A program made the position numbers and the translations under genes. 64,000 nt of DNA from Odontocerum albicorne (lineage: Eukaryota > Arthropoda > Insecta > Trichoptera > Odontoceridae). Below the pieces are notes generated by a model. It saw only the letters and a program-made list of their open reading frames with translations, did not search any database and was not told the origin of the DNA. The stretch's first letter is position 1. Each line of letters starts with the position of its first letter. The stretch covers positions 29,343,847 to 29,407,846 of the forward strand of contig OX463859.1 of assembly GCA_949825065.1 (NCBI GenBank), given 5' to 3'. This document shows positions 33,003 to 43,249 of the stretch, one piece after another.

Positions 33003-33470
33003 ACATATCACCAAGTCGTTTCCCTGCTGGAGTAGACAGAGAGAACAGATCACGAGATTTTTCTATCTCAACACACTTATTTCGCTTCTTCCACATCAAT
33101 ACAACTCCTACAAATTTTAACAACTTCTTTCAAAATATCATTTACTTGATCCATACATGCTTTACATTTACCTTCATGTCTTCCATTCACATTTGCACTT
33201 TACATTTGCTATGTAACTTTTATTGATTCGTTCGTTCCACGTGCTTAAACTATCTCAGAGTGTTCTTCTTCATTTTAGTCAACACATCAATTTTAAGTTC
33301 ACCTTAATTCTTAATATTTTTAATATTTTTAGTATTTTGTCATAAATTGTCACTCCGTGTATTTTTCTCTGCACGTACGAGTATTCCTGCAGCATTTATT
33401 CCGTTCTTTTCCACGTTTCACTCCCATACTTGAGAGAGTAAGATAAACAGATAGACTGATTCGTGATGAA
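33003..33470 (-). pseudogene. LINE-A 3' fragment
   Basis: Minus strand: the element end 'acttggtgatatgt' touches the gap; further in 'ctctgtctactccagcaggg', '…attttgaaagaagttg…' and 'cgtggaaaagaacggaataa'. Degenerate. Confidence 0.65.
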
Positions 33471-33489
33471 ATTTCACCTCCCTGACATG

Positions 33490-33715
33490 ACCTGGACATC
33501 CTCCGTGCCCTAATTGTTAATATCTAATGTCTTCCAAGCGGTACGTGTGTTCGCATGTTCGATCCCTTAAGTACCCATATATTTTTCAAAAGACTCCAGT
33601 CTGATTTGTACTCAAAGTTGTCTTTAAGATCTTTCAGGTTGGTTTTCGAAAATTGCCGCTTTGCAATAAACCCACCAGGTAATGATTTGTACTATGAAAC
33701 TGTAATACAAATATA
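33490..33715 (+). repeat. SINE-A copy, degenerate
   Basis: Head 'catcctccgtgccctaattg', box B 'gttcgatccc' (about 33560), body 'gactccagtctgatttgtac', tail 'ggttggttttcgaaaattgc' and 'caataaacccaccagg'. Confidence 0.6.
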
Positions 33716-33754
33716 ATTGACCATAAGAGGTCTGTGTTACTAAATTGATAATAG

Positions 33755-34405
33755 TGCTTCTTCTCCCTGGCTCCATCCCAACTCACTGTCTGCGAAAACT
33801 GTTGGGGTCAGCTCTCCTCGTCCTCAGGTTGTATGCTCTTCTGTCCCGGACTACGTCCCCCAGGCCGTGCCTCTGCATTAGGTTATCTTTTTGCACCACC
33901 CATGAATTCTTTGGTCTTCCTCTGGTTGTTATTCGAGGAAGATCCATGGAGATTGACTGGTTCACAATGTGATCGGGTGCTCTGCATCCAACGTGCCCAT
34001 ACCATCTCAATCACCTCTCCTCCATCTTGCTGTTGATGTCTGTAACACCTAGGCTTCCATGAATGCGTGAGCTTTTTATTTTGTCTCTTAGGGACACACC
34101 AGCTGACCATCTTAGCATGCGCATTTCAGCAGTTTCTAGTTGCCTAGAGTAAGAGTTATACATCGTCCAGCATTCGGAGCCATAGAGGAGTGCGGGTCTG
34201 GAAATCGTTTGGTATACTTTTCCTTTTAACTTTACTGGTATTTTCGGATCACATAGAACTCCCGTCATTGATCTAAACTTCATCCATCCCACACTAATTC
34301 TATGTGTTACATCTGCTGCACATCTTCCATCGCTATGGATGAGTGACCCAAATTTGAAAATAGTGCAACATCTGTCATTATCTATCTCAATTATTATCGA
34401 CAAAT
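33755..34405 (-). pseudogene. LINE-C 3' fragment, reverse transcriptase C-terminus
   Basis: Minus strand, nearly continuous: FKFGSLIHSDGRCAADV, VYQTISRPALLYGSECWTM, RQLETAEMRMLRWSAGVS, then after one break LRWYGHVGCRAPDHIVNQ, RGRPKNSWVV and a final YNLRTRRADPNSFRRQ. This is the region after the palm in RTE-like or related LINEs. The active site is missing. Short 3' UTR ending 'ggagccagggagaagaagc'. Confidence 0.8.
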
Positions 34406-34409
34406 ATTT

Positions 34410-35125
34410 GCTATTTGAAGGACATCATCATCATTGTCGGCAATAATGTGCTTTTTGGGCGATATCTATTTGTTGATTTAACATTTATTTTCATAACGGA
34501 CGAACTTCAGCGCATTCCGGAGAGATCTGATAAATCATTATTATAATTTTCTTTAATTTATTGCCATGTGGCAATCTCTATATTATTTAAATAAAAATAT
34601 TATTCATTAATCAAATAAAATTGAAACCCTATTTCGAATGAATCAAACAAAAATCCATTCTAATTCTCCCAAACAAACTTTCAACCCTGATTAAACAGTC
34701 TTAATATCAGATCGTGTTGCGTTGAAGACATTCAAAACAAGTGTTTTGAAAAGCGGGCGAAATCCTTTCATATCTCCTACCCTTTCTTTCTTCTCTTTAC
34801 CAACCCTTCTCTCCTAGGGGTGACTTCCATCAACTGTATTTCCTCGGTTGCTAATCATAAAACTTCCCTAACAAGCCGTCTCGTTTTCTTTCTCTCGTTC
34901 TCTCTCCCTTGACTTCTTACACGTTGAGGTAATTTTACCCTCGTAGAAATTGGGCGGATATCAAAGAAAGTTGTTAAGAAAATGTTAAATTGTAGAGTAT
35001 GGCACAAAGATGTATTCAACAAATATTAAGATCTTGTTTGTGATTCAGACGATTAATTAAATTATTTTTAAAACTATAAAAAAAATAATTAATCATCACA
35101 ATTTTTCCTTCACGTAAGTATAAGA
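34410..35125. other. No gene recognised
   Basis: AT-rich. A tail-only SINE-A relic (gccatgtggcaatctc, reversed) lies at about 34561-34577. Confidence 0.4.
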
Positions 35126-35127
35126 CA

Positions 35128-36165
35128 ACCTCCGTGGCCTAGTTGTAAGACGCTTCTCTCCCAATTCGGGAGTTGCGGGTTCTATTCTCTAAACGACGCT
35201 GTATAAATGGTTATTTTAGTATTATTATTGTATCAGTTATCCGTATACTATATAAGTTGAGTGTAAAGATATGAAGGTGACTATGCCCATTAGATTATAT
35301 AAGATAATTATTCGCATCTGCATAAGTTTAGTAAAACATATTTGGTAAGAAAACAGCAGAAAAGTCCCCAAGGGAGAACCTTAGTAGATTTTCCTATATG
35401 TAATAGTAATGCACAGTAAACCGCTCTATTAAATCGATTAAGAATTGACTGGAACATATTTTTAAAAAGGATTCGAGTCTAGTTTTTACTCTAGGACTCT
35501 TTAACCCTTCCTTCCCTGTGATGTGTAACTAGTACACATTGCTTCTAAAAACTTTAATATCTCTATAAATATAATAAATACTGGGTTCATATTTTAGGTA
35601 TTCCTCCGTAATACATTTACACATTGAATGAAAAAAATAATATTAATAATAATTAGCACTTATCGGCCACATCAGAGATATTTTGTGAACATCGGGAATA
35701 AATTCACCAATACAATCAAACGTGTGCCAGTGTGTGACGTAGGTATATTCATTCTAAAAAAAACGCTATGGGTGAGAAGCGACACTATTCATGTCTTACT
35801 CTCACTCTACTTCGGTATATGGGAACGCAAGAAATATAATCTCAGTTCGCTCGTGGGCACTCGTTTGAGGTGGTCTCTTCGCCCGTTTTGTGAACGTCGA
35901 CCGATGTTTTTTTTCATGTTTTCAGTAATTAAATTTAAATTATTATCACTTTTGACTTCAAATTTAATTAATTTAAGCGATTGGCTATGAATATTTTTAT
36001 TTTTCCGATTTTAAATCACTCATTTTTACATGTGTATTGAATACACATCACCCGTTTTTTTTAGCACAGGAAGGGAAAAGTTAACATCTTTCTCGTTGGT
36101 TAGAAGGGATTGCGATAAATCCACCAGGCTGTACTGTAAAACCCTAATACATTATTAAGTCCAAT
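35128..36165 (+). repeat. SINE-A copy split by two insertions
   Basis: Head 35128-35198 (caacctccgtggcctagttg, box B-like gggttctattc). The SINE resumes at about 35450 (gaacatatttttaaaaagga), stops at the TTAA of T1 copy D (35501) and resumes at 36081 with TTAAcatctttctcgttgg…ccaccaggctgtactg. The 35200-35450 insert resembles 63655-63730 (aaaacatatttggtaag). Confidence 0.7.
35505..36080 (+). mobile_element. T1 element copy D, inserted in SINE-A
   Basis: TTAA at 35501-35504 and 36081-36084. Left end CCCTTCCTTCCCTGTG, right end CACAGGAAGGGAAAAG. 576 bp. Joining the flanks restores the SINE sequence 'gactctTTAAcatcttt', an exact, footprint-free reading of the empty site. Confidence 0.85.
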
Positions 36166-36179
36166 TTCTACAATTTATA

Positions 36180-36519
36180 TTATTGATTTGACGACCTCCG
36201 TGTAACGGTCTGCCTCCTAGTGTCAGATATATGGGTGGCGTATGCAGTTTTAGGAAGCTCTTTAAGATAGTCCTTTTTGAGAGGTCTTTTCAAAATTTAT
36301 GAGTGGGTTCAAATCCTTAGTTAGAGCACCCTAGAGGATAATTGGTTTTCTAAACGGCGTAATAAAAATCCTTTAATTATTATTATTATGTTCGTAATAA
36401 GAGCACTCTCGAAACCAGTTGGCCAATAAAATAAATTACTAATAAAAAAAAGAGTTTAAAACTTATTATAATTCCAAAAATTATTATTACGATGTATGAA
36501 AAAAAGGTTACCGAAAAGT
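36180..36519. other. No gene recognised
   Basis: AT-rich; starts with a SINE-head-like 'gacgacctccgtgtaacgg'. Confidence 0.3.
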
Positions 36520-36523
36520 TTAT

Positions 36524-36700
36524 GTGTAGTCCAGAAAGTATTTTTGAATTTCTCGGATAGATTTCGTTAGAACAAGTTAGTTTACCGCATTTTTTAGTCA
36601 TTATTTACCTACATTACTAAATATAGAAAAAAAAAGTTTTTTTTTGGTGCTAGATGCTTTTTCATTACCTCAATGCTTACGAAACTACTTTTCGGACAAC
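36524..36700. repeat. Possible mariner-type MITE
   Basis: Left 'tagtccagaaagtattttt' and right 'acgaaactacttttcggaca' are roughly inverted, about 175 bp apart. Confidence 0.35.
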
Positions 36701-37020
36701 ACATTCAACAAAACAATTTAAAATGCGTTACAAACAATAAAATATACATGTACAATTATGTCGACGATGCAGAAAGCGATCGAGTGTGTCAAATGTGGTC
36801 AAAAATACCGTTATGGTGATACGTTGCTCAAAGATAGTGTCCACTCTGGAAGGTTTACCACTGACTACGACCAAATCAAGGCTTTAGTCTAGAAAAATCA
36901 GCTTTCTACGACACAAGAGATTACTGGGATGCTGAAAATAACGAAAACCACTGTGGATTTGATCCAATTTTGAGTTTGATGTTTATCTAAAAAATACGAA
37001 ATTACTTTCCAGACAATCAA
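36700..37020 (+). pseudogene. Degenerate mariner transposase N-terminus
   Basis: Translation gives 'KYRYGDTLLKDSVHSGRFTT', 'DYDQIKALV.KNQLSTTQEI' and 'TGMLKITKTTVDL', matching the 'GDTSLEDKPRSGRP..D...K..I..NP..TTREIA..L.IS..TV' layout of mariner N-terminal domains. Ends near a terminal repeat-like 'acgaaattactttccagaca'. No catalytic domain. Confidence 0.5.
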
Positions 37021-37215
37021 CTTCCGTTGAGTAGTTTGTAAGATGCCTGTCTCTCAATTTTTAATTTGTAGGTTCAAACCCAAATTTTTATAAAAAAAAG
37101 GATTTCTGCTTGGTATTCCCTTAAGGCCTTTTTAACATCTTCCTGGTTGGCTGGAAGAGATTATCACATTGCAATAAGTCTGCCAGGCTGTACTGAATAC
37201 AATGAAAGTACAATA
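37020..37215 (+). repeat. SINE-A copy
   Basis: 'acttccgttgagtagtttgt' head, box B-like 'ggttcaaaccc', body, tail 'cctggttggctggaagagat' and 'caataagtctgccaggctgt'. Moderately decayed. Confidence 0.65.
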
Positions 37216-37790
37216 TAATATCATTAAAAAAAATAATCTTCCGAAAATAAAACTTATCAAAAATGAACTAAATCCAATATCCTGAAAGGATCCAAGTCAA
37301 GAGTTTTATATTGACAATGTCTAGCCCTTGTGACAATGTGAACCGATTAGGGGACAAAGAATGCCCCTAACAATGGCCTCAATCCTCCACGGTGCTAGGT
37401 GCAACAACAGAACCGAAACAGTCCAGATTCTATCCAATCCAATCCATTGCTAGCATTGTGCGGGTACGAACCCGGCGCATTCAGCCGTTCGGTACTTAAC
37501 GAATTAACCGCGCGCTCCTATCTCAATTCTACCGGGCCATTGTTGCTTGGCTGCATTGAGTTTAGAAAACTCGACTGGCTTTAGCATACGCCATATTTAT
37601 TAAAAAATTCAAAATATGAATTATGATAATAAATCAATATTTGTTACAATATCAATACCATTATAAAATATGTGAAATATCGTTATGGTATGTATGTAGA
37701 AATTAGATTCCTAAGAATTAATAATACATACATACACTGTACTGCACCTAAAGCCGAATGTGTTACTATCACATGTTGACAAATATAGAG
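37216..37790. other. No gene; a tRNA-like box on the minus strand
   Basis: Minus strand 37450-37480 has 'gcgccgggttcgtacccgca', a box B-type element (GGTTCGTACCC), with sequence of intermediate GC around it. It may be the head of another SINE, but no body or tail is recognised. Confidence 0.3.
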
Positions 37791-37794
37791 TACA

Positions 37795-37960
37795 AATATA
37801 AATGAAAAGAGTGGTAGAGGGAGACTAAGGAAAAATATTGTTGTGTAAAGTGAATTATATTTTGAAAGAAAGTTGGAAGTAAGAGAAATCGCAGAACTTG
37901 TTTGAGATGGTGTATGAGTGTGGAAGAGGCAAAATGTGTGAGTGGGAAAAGGAAAGTGTA
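37795..37960 (+). pseudogene. LINE-A fragment
   Basis: 'aatgaaaagagtggtagagg', 'gtgaattatattttgaaaga', 'gatggtgtatgagtgtggaa': the C-terminal LINE-A region, ending where the next minisatellite begins. Confidence 0.6.
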
Positions 37961-38984
37961 ATGCACGTATAATATCAGTATTCTTATCAACAATTATTCA
38001 AATGATATCAGTATTCTTATCAACAATTATTCAAATAATATGAGTATACTTATCGACAATTATTCAAATAGTATCAGTATTCTTATCAACAACTATTCGA
38101 ATAATATCAGTATTCTTATCAACAATTATTCAAATAATATGAGTATTCTTCTCAACAATTATTCAAATAATATCAGTATTATTATCAACAATTATTCAAA
38201 TAATATGAGTCTTCTTATCAATAATTAATCAAATAATATCAGTATTCTTATCAACAATTATTCAAATAATATCAGTATTCTTATCAACAATTTTTCAAAT
38301 AATATCAGTCTTCTTATCAACAATTATTCAAATAATATGAGTATTCTTATCAACAATTTTTCAAATAATATCAGTATTATTATCAACAATTATTCAAATA
38401 ATATGAGTCTTCTTATCAATAATTAATCAAATAATATCAGTATTCTTATCAACAATTATTCAAATAATATCAGTATTCTAATCAACAATTATTCATATAA
38501 TATGAGTATTCTTATCAACAATTATTCAAATAATATCAGTCTTCTTATCAACAATTATTCAAATAATATCAGTATTATTATCGACAATTATTCAAATAAT
38601 ATCAATATTCTTATCAACAACTATTCAAATAATATCAGTATTCTTATCAACAAATATTCAAATAATATGAGTATTCTTCTCAACAATTATTCAAATAATA
38701 CCAGTATTCTTATCAACAATTATTCAAATAATATCAGTCTTCTTATCAACAATTATTCAATTAATATCAGTATTATTATCAACAATTATTCAAATAATAT
38801 GAGTATTCTTATCAACAATTATTCAAATAATATCAGTATTCTTATCGACAATTATCCAAATAATATCAGTATTCTTATCAACAATTATTCAAATAATATC
38901 AGTATTATTATCAACAATTATTCAAATAATATGAATATTCTTATCGATAATTATTCAAATGATATCATTATTCTTATCAACAAG
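37960..38984. repeat. 33-bp minisatellite, about 31 units
   Basis: Unit 'aataatatcagtattcttat' + caacaattattca. The unit is 11 codons long, so the plus frame reads ISILINNYSNN over and over (38040-38228 and 38502-38990). No start context or domain. Starts against a LINE-A remnant. Confidence 0.93.
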
Positions 38985-39190
38985 CTTTAACTAACGTATT
39001 GATGGAAAAATGAAATCAAACAACTTTTTCCTCCTATAAAATATTTACTCCACAGTTACGTAAGTGTACTTGGCGAAATTCGGTAATATTTTGTAATATA
39101 CATACATTTATTGAATTTAAATATACATATTAATATTAAATTGTGTTAAACAATGACTTTATAATTACTTTGTAATCATTACTACAACTT

Positions 39191-39410
39191 TTTTGTATCT
39201 ACATGCCAGTTTAAGACAAAGTTTTGTATCTACATGCCAGTTTAAGATAAAGTTTTGTATCTATTGTACATGCCAGTTTAAGATAAAGTTTTGTATCTAC
39301 ATGCCAGTTTAAGATAAAGTTTTGTATCTAAACGCCAGTTTAAGATAAAGTTTTGTATCTACATGTCAGTTTGAGATAAAGTTTTGTATCTACATGCCAG
39401 TTTAAGATAA
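39191..39410. repeat. 31-bp minisatellite, 7 units
   Basis: Unit 'ttttgtatctacatgccagt' + ttaagataaag; one unit has a 4-bp insertion. Confidence 0.93.
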
Positions 39411-40084
39411 TTTTTTTTCATTTTCGTTAATAATTTTAAGTATTTGTATTAACTTGGCAGATGTGCATTTGTTTGTAAAAGACACTGTTGTGTCGTTAAT
39501 AAAATAAATAAAAAATACGTTCAGGCGCTACCGTAGCTGCCAGGTGGGATTTGCCCTTCTCTGTTAGAAATTAAATTGGGATTTATTAATGATAATGAAT
39601 TCAAAAATGTTATTAAAAAATTTGCAGCATTTAAGTGAAAATATTATCTCATAATTATGGCGCACGATGCCCCCCAGTGTTATGCAGTCGGTCCTGAGTC
39701 CAGAGAGATGCTGCAGTTAAGTAGCCGTTTAAATCTGCTACAATGGCATAGTTTGGAGTGCAACTACTGCAGGCGAACTGGGAGATACAATGGAATCAAG
39801 CCTGGAGGAAAACATCCATCCAGCTCAAATACCTACTTATTACAATAAAATTGTACAAATAATTTATAAATAACTATTGGCTGCTAAACACGATAAAATA
39901 TTGCATGCAATTTTCTAAATAAAATGGACATTTTTGTAAAATGCATGCTAATATATTTTTTTAATTTATATCATTGGAGTGGAATTGTGATAGAAAAGCG
40001 TGATGTTGGAAAATATAACATAATTGCATGACAGTATTACATAAATAAATAACATTTATTTTACATACCATGTGTCACATTATT
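39411..40084. other. No gene recognised
   Basis: AT-rich except 39655-39840, which is GC-richer with a 63-codon ORF (39657-39848) that I cannot assign. Confidence 0.35.
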
Positions 40085-40206
40085 TATTTTATACTTTTAT
40101 TGCAAATACAATCTGGCGGGTTTATTGCCAGGTGTCAATATCTTCCAACCAACCAGACAAAATTGAATGAAACAAGTAAAATGGTCGCCAAAACAGTCAA
40201 ATGACT

Positions 40207-40458
40207 TATATTTTGTTTATAGTTAAGGTATTAACGTTGTGGAGGTTTAAAGACATTGTAATTTATTTTTATCAAACACTGTTTATTCCACTTTTTTGTA
40301 ACGGTATAACCCTACCGGTTTCAAGGCTTTCACCTCATCTTTAGGGGAGCAATCTTGTTTGTGCTCCCCTGAAGATGAGGTATAAGCCTTGAAACCGGTA
40401 GGGTTATACCTTTACAAAAAAGTGGAATAAACAGTGTTTGATAAAATAAATTACAAAT
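40207..40458. mobile_element. Penelope-like terminal fragments in inverted pair
   Basis: A long hairpin: the left arm (minus orientation) and right arm (plus orientation) each end 'tttgataaaataaattaca' and share 'accctaccggtttcaaggct'. Flanked by a 10-bp target duplication tcaaatgact (40197-40206, 40459-40468). The same terminal sequence lies downstream of the GIY-YIG gene at 47777-48150, which ties it to Penelope-like elements. Confidence 0.8.
40366..40403 (+). ncRNA. Hammerhead-ribozyme-like core
   Basis: Core CTGAAGA (40369-40375) fits CUGANGA; a short stem II with loop (gaggtataagcctt); GAAA (40391-40394); self-complementary ACCGGT stem III followed by A (cleavage expected after GUA); CCC (40366-40368) can pair with GGG (40401-40403) as stem I. 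An extra T stands between the core and stem II. Activity is inference. Confidence 0.5.
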
Positions 40459-40924
40459 TCAAATGACTATCCATCCCCATGAAATCTATGAATACATACG
40501 TGAGCATACGTCCACAAACCGCACAAAAAGATGAACAATCACTCGAATATTCCTTATCATATAAAGTAAGATATCATCGATCAAAGGAAAAGGAAGGGAT
40601 GGTAGAGAGGAAAGGAAAAATCAGGAAGGAGACACGTTATATTACTGGACTAGAAATTAAGAGTTTTTTCAGTCGTTTCTAAAAGCATGCCAAGGACGGA
40701 GCGAGTCTTATATTGGTTTGCAACTGATTCCAGAGTATCACCGTATGGACAGTAAAGGACGACGTAAAAAAAGAAGAGTGGTGAACTGGAAATGACAATA
40801 AACAATATTTGTTTAAGCGTAGTGTTGGTATATGATCGAAAAGATGCTGAAAAATTTCGGCGAGGTAATAGGGAGCGGCGGGACATTTCAGGATATTATA
40901 AAATATAGACAGTATGTGAAATGT

Positions 40925-41130
40925 ACAGTGCAAATGTGAGTGGAATGCGTAGGAGGAAGACTAAAGAAAGTATGATTGGGTCAAGTGAATAATATTTTGA
41001 AATAAGGAAATATAAGACGTCAGAGTAATTGTAGGAGTTGTATGAGAGAGTGTCTTGGGCTTTATTATTTCTACCTACCCTGATAGGGAAACGGCGCGAT
41101 GACATATGTAGGTATGTATGCATTTTTTGC
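40925..41130 (+). pseudogene. LINE-A 3' fragment
   Basis: 'gtgagtggaatgcgtaggag', 'aagtgaataatattttgaaa', 'ctacctaccctgatagggaa', then 'gatgacatatgtaggtatgt', the LINE-A terminus. Confidence 0.65.
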
Positions 41131-41174
41131 CATGGTCGCTGTAGACGAAAAACTAATTGTATACATTTTTTATA

Positions 41175-41380
41175 CAAGACGACAACGAAACACGCCTGTC
41201 TTTCAATCGGGGGTCGCTATTTCGATTCCCGTTGGTGTCTAGTTTAAAAAAAAGGGTTAGTCTGGTTTTCACTTAAGACTTGTTTTACTCATTTACATGT
41301 AGTTAGTTGGAAGAAATTTCCACATACCAATAAACACACCATATTGTACTGTGTGCAGCACATGTGAAATACAATATAAT
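41175..41380 (+). repeat. SINE-A copy, degenerate head
   Basis: Box B 'tttcgattcccgttgg', body 'gggttagtctggttttcact', tail 'agttagttggaagaaatttc' and 'caccatattgtactgtg'. Confidence 0.6.
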
Positions 41381-41607
41381 TTGTACAGATGTGTGATTGT
41401 GGATAACATGAAGGCAGTTGTGTGTGGAGAGCTGCTCTCTCTGCCAACATGAGAAGGAATATGATGGTATATGTGCATGTTAATTTTTTTAAATGTCCCA
41501 ATCAAATCATTAAGGGAACCTTTTTTTAATTTCAAACCTTTTAACAATCATCGCGCTCAGTTACACAGAGCTTATATTTCAGGCTATAATAAAGAGAGTA
41601 TAACAAA

Positions 41608-42105
41608 ACTATAACAAGTTAAACACAACATTGTATATGGACTATAACACGTTAAACACAACATTGTATATGGACTATAACACGTTAAACACAACATTGT
41701 ATATGGACTATAACACGTTAAACACAATATTGTATATGGACTATAACACGTTAAACACAACATTGTATATGGACTATAACACGTTAAACACAACATTGTA
41801 TATGGACTATAACACGTTAAATACAACATTGTATCTTCTTACTGGCACTATCCCAACTCATTGCCTAGGTGGGCTGTTGGGGTCGGCTCTTCTCGTTCTC
41901 AGGCTGTATATTCTTCGGTTCTGGGTGTCGCTTTCGGCTAGGCCGTTTCTCTGCAGGATTTTGTTAAATACAACATTGTATATGGACTATAACACGTTAA
42001 ACACAACATTGTATCATATATGGACTATAATACGTTAAACATAACATTATATATGGACTATGACACGTTAAACACAACATTGTATATGGACACGTAAAAC
42101 ACAAC
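41608..42105. repeat. 33-bp minisatellite, about 10 units, with an insertion
   Basis: Unit 'gttaaacacaacattgtata' + tggactataacac. Interrupted at 41835-41962 by a LINE-C tip. The 11-codon period gives reading frames (YMDYNTLNTTL) with no other sign of coding. Confidence 0.93.
41835..41962 (-). mobile_element. LINE-C 3' tip inserted in the minisatellite
   Basis: 128 bp reading on the minus strand as the last codons of LINE-C (IYSLRTRRADPNSPPRQ) and its short 3' UTR. Flanked by gttaaatacaacattgtat (41816-41834 and 41963-41981); both copies share the rare 'aaatac' variant, so this is a true 19-bp target duplication and not just neighbouring units. Confidence 0.8.
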
Positions 42106-42286
42106 ATTGGTCATAATATAAAGGTACACAAAAAACCTAGAAATCTTAGAAAATAATGAAAAACTGGTGATTTTTCTATTTTCTCCCGTTTATGGTGGAT
42201 CTACTATAGTATGTTTTTTTACACCGATTTACAAAAGTTGGCGACGAGTCTCGGTTACGTGTAGTTTAAAAATTCTGTAATACATG

Positions 42287-42605
42287 CATACCATCATGCC
42301 GTTTCCCTGCTGAGGTAGACAAAGAGGAGAAAGCATTAGACTTCCATATCACGTCACACATCTTTCGTCTCTGCTAATCCATAAATCTTCTCGTAAACTC
42401 TTTCTTGGTTTCCTTTTTGCAAAATATCATTCACTTGATCCGATCATACTTTCCTTGGTCTTCCTCTACCACGCCTTCCACTCATATTTGCACAGTCTTA
42501 CTTAATTAATTCGTCTACACATCCAAATAATCTGAGAGTGCTCTTCTTAATAATTTTCCACGTTGACGTTTCACTCTCATACATTTTAGTTGATACCGGT
42601 AATAA
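42287..42605 (-). pseudogene. LINE-A 3' fragment
   Basis: Minus strand: terminus at 'gcatgatggtatgcatg', 'ctttgtctacctcagcaggg', 'caaatatgagtggaaggcgt', 'ggtagaggaagaccaaggaa', to 'gagagtgaaacgtcaacgtg'. Well preserved in the 'GRRGRGRPRKV' block. Confidence 0.7.
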
Positions 42606-43145
42606 TAGTTATGAAATACACAGTAGTATTAAGATTAAATCAGGCTGCCGTAAGTGCCATTAAAAAGAAAAGTATTATTATTTACCTCGGACAACTGTTC
42701 GGTGTATTTCTCAGAATAAATTAAGCGCTCTGCACACATTAGAGAAGTGCCGATATTTTAGGGATAAGGTACGGCTTAGGATTTTGAATAAAAGAAAAAA
42801 AAATCTATTTAAATGTAAACACCTTTTGTCAAGTATCGAAAGTGTCGGTATTGTCGGTGTTAAATACTCGTGCTTCTTGCATAAGTTTAAAACGTTTTAA
42901 GTAAACGAACACATGTAATTGCAAAAGTGATCCAACCTTTATTTTATTTGTTTTATGGTACATATAATGTTTTTTTAAATTTATTTTCTTTGAACAAAAT
43001 TTACTTTATACTAAGTGCGATTTTTTAAGTGACTTGTTTAGCTAGATTTCTGATTCGCAAATTATACGAGAGATGTAAAGGGAAACATCTAAGAATGAAT
43101 TATATGAATTTAAAAAAATGGTGATAGAAAATAGTAAAAGGAAAA
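42606..43145. other. No gene recognised
   Basis: AT-rich unique-looking sequence. Confidence 0.35.
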
Positions 43146-43147
43146 GT

Positions 43148-43245
43148 AATCAGATATATGGGTGAGTAATGATGTATAAGTAATCGGATATATGGGTGAC
43201 TAATGATGTATAAGTAATCAGATATGTGGGTGACTAATGATGTAT
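43148..43245. repeat. 33-34 bp tandem repeat, 3 units
   Basis: Unit 'gtaatcagatatatgggtga' + ctaatgatgtataa, directly upstream of a LINE-A fragment. Confidence 0.85.
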
Positions 43246-43249
43246 TAGA

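Larger units (their letters stand above)
40085..40933 (-). pseudogene. LINE-B 3' fragment, interrupted by a PLE
   Basis: Minus strand: STOP-poor C-terminus around 40680-40933 (FYNILKCPAAPYYLAEIFQH, SSFTVHTVILWNQLQTNI), 3' UTR, and tail near 40110-40160 (ggttggaagatattgacacc). A 252-bp PLE insertion at 40207-40458 splits the UTR. Confidence 0.8.

Noticed and set aside
32603..33226. 207-residue ORF across the N-gap
   Set aside because: Most of it is undefined residues; the frame is open only because N codons are not stops.
37960..38984. CRISPR-like array of about 33-bp direct repeats (also 39191, 41608, 58549, 63734)
   Set aside because: Units are strictly head-to-tail with no unique spacers, there are no cas-like genes, and the setting is eukaryotic. 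They are minisatellites.
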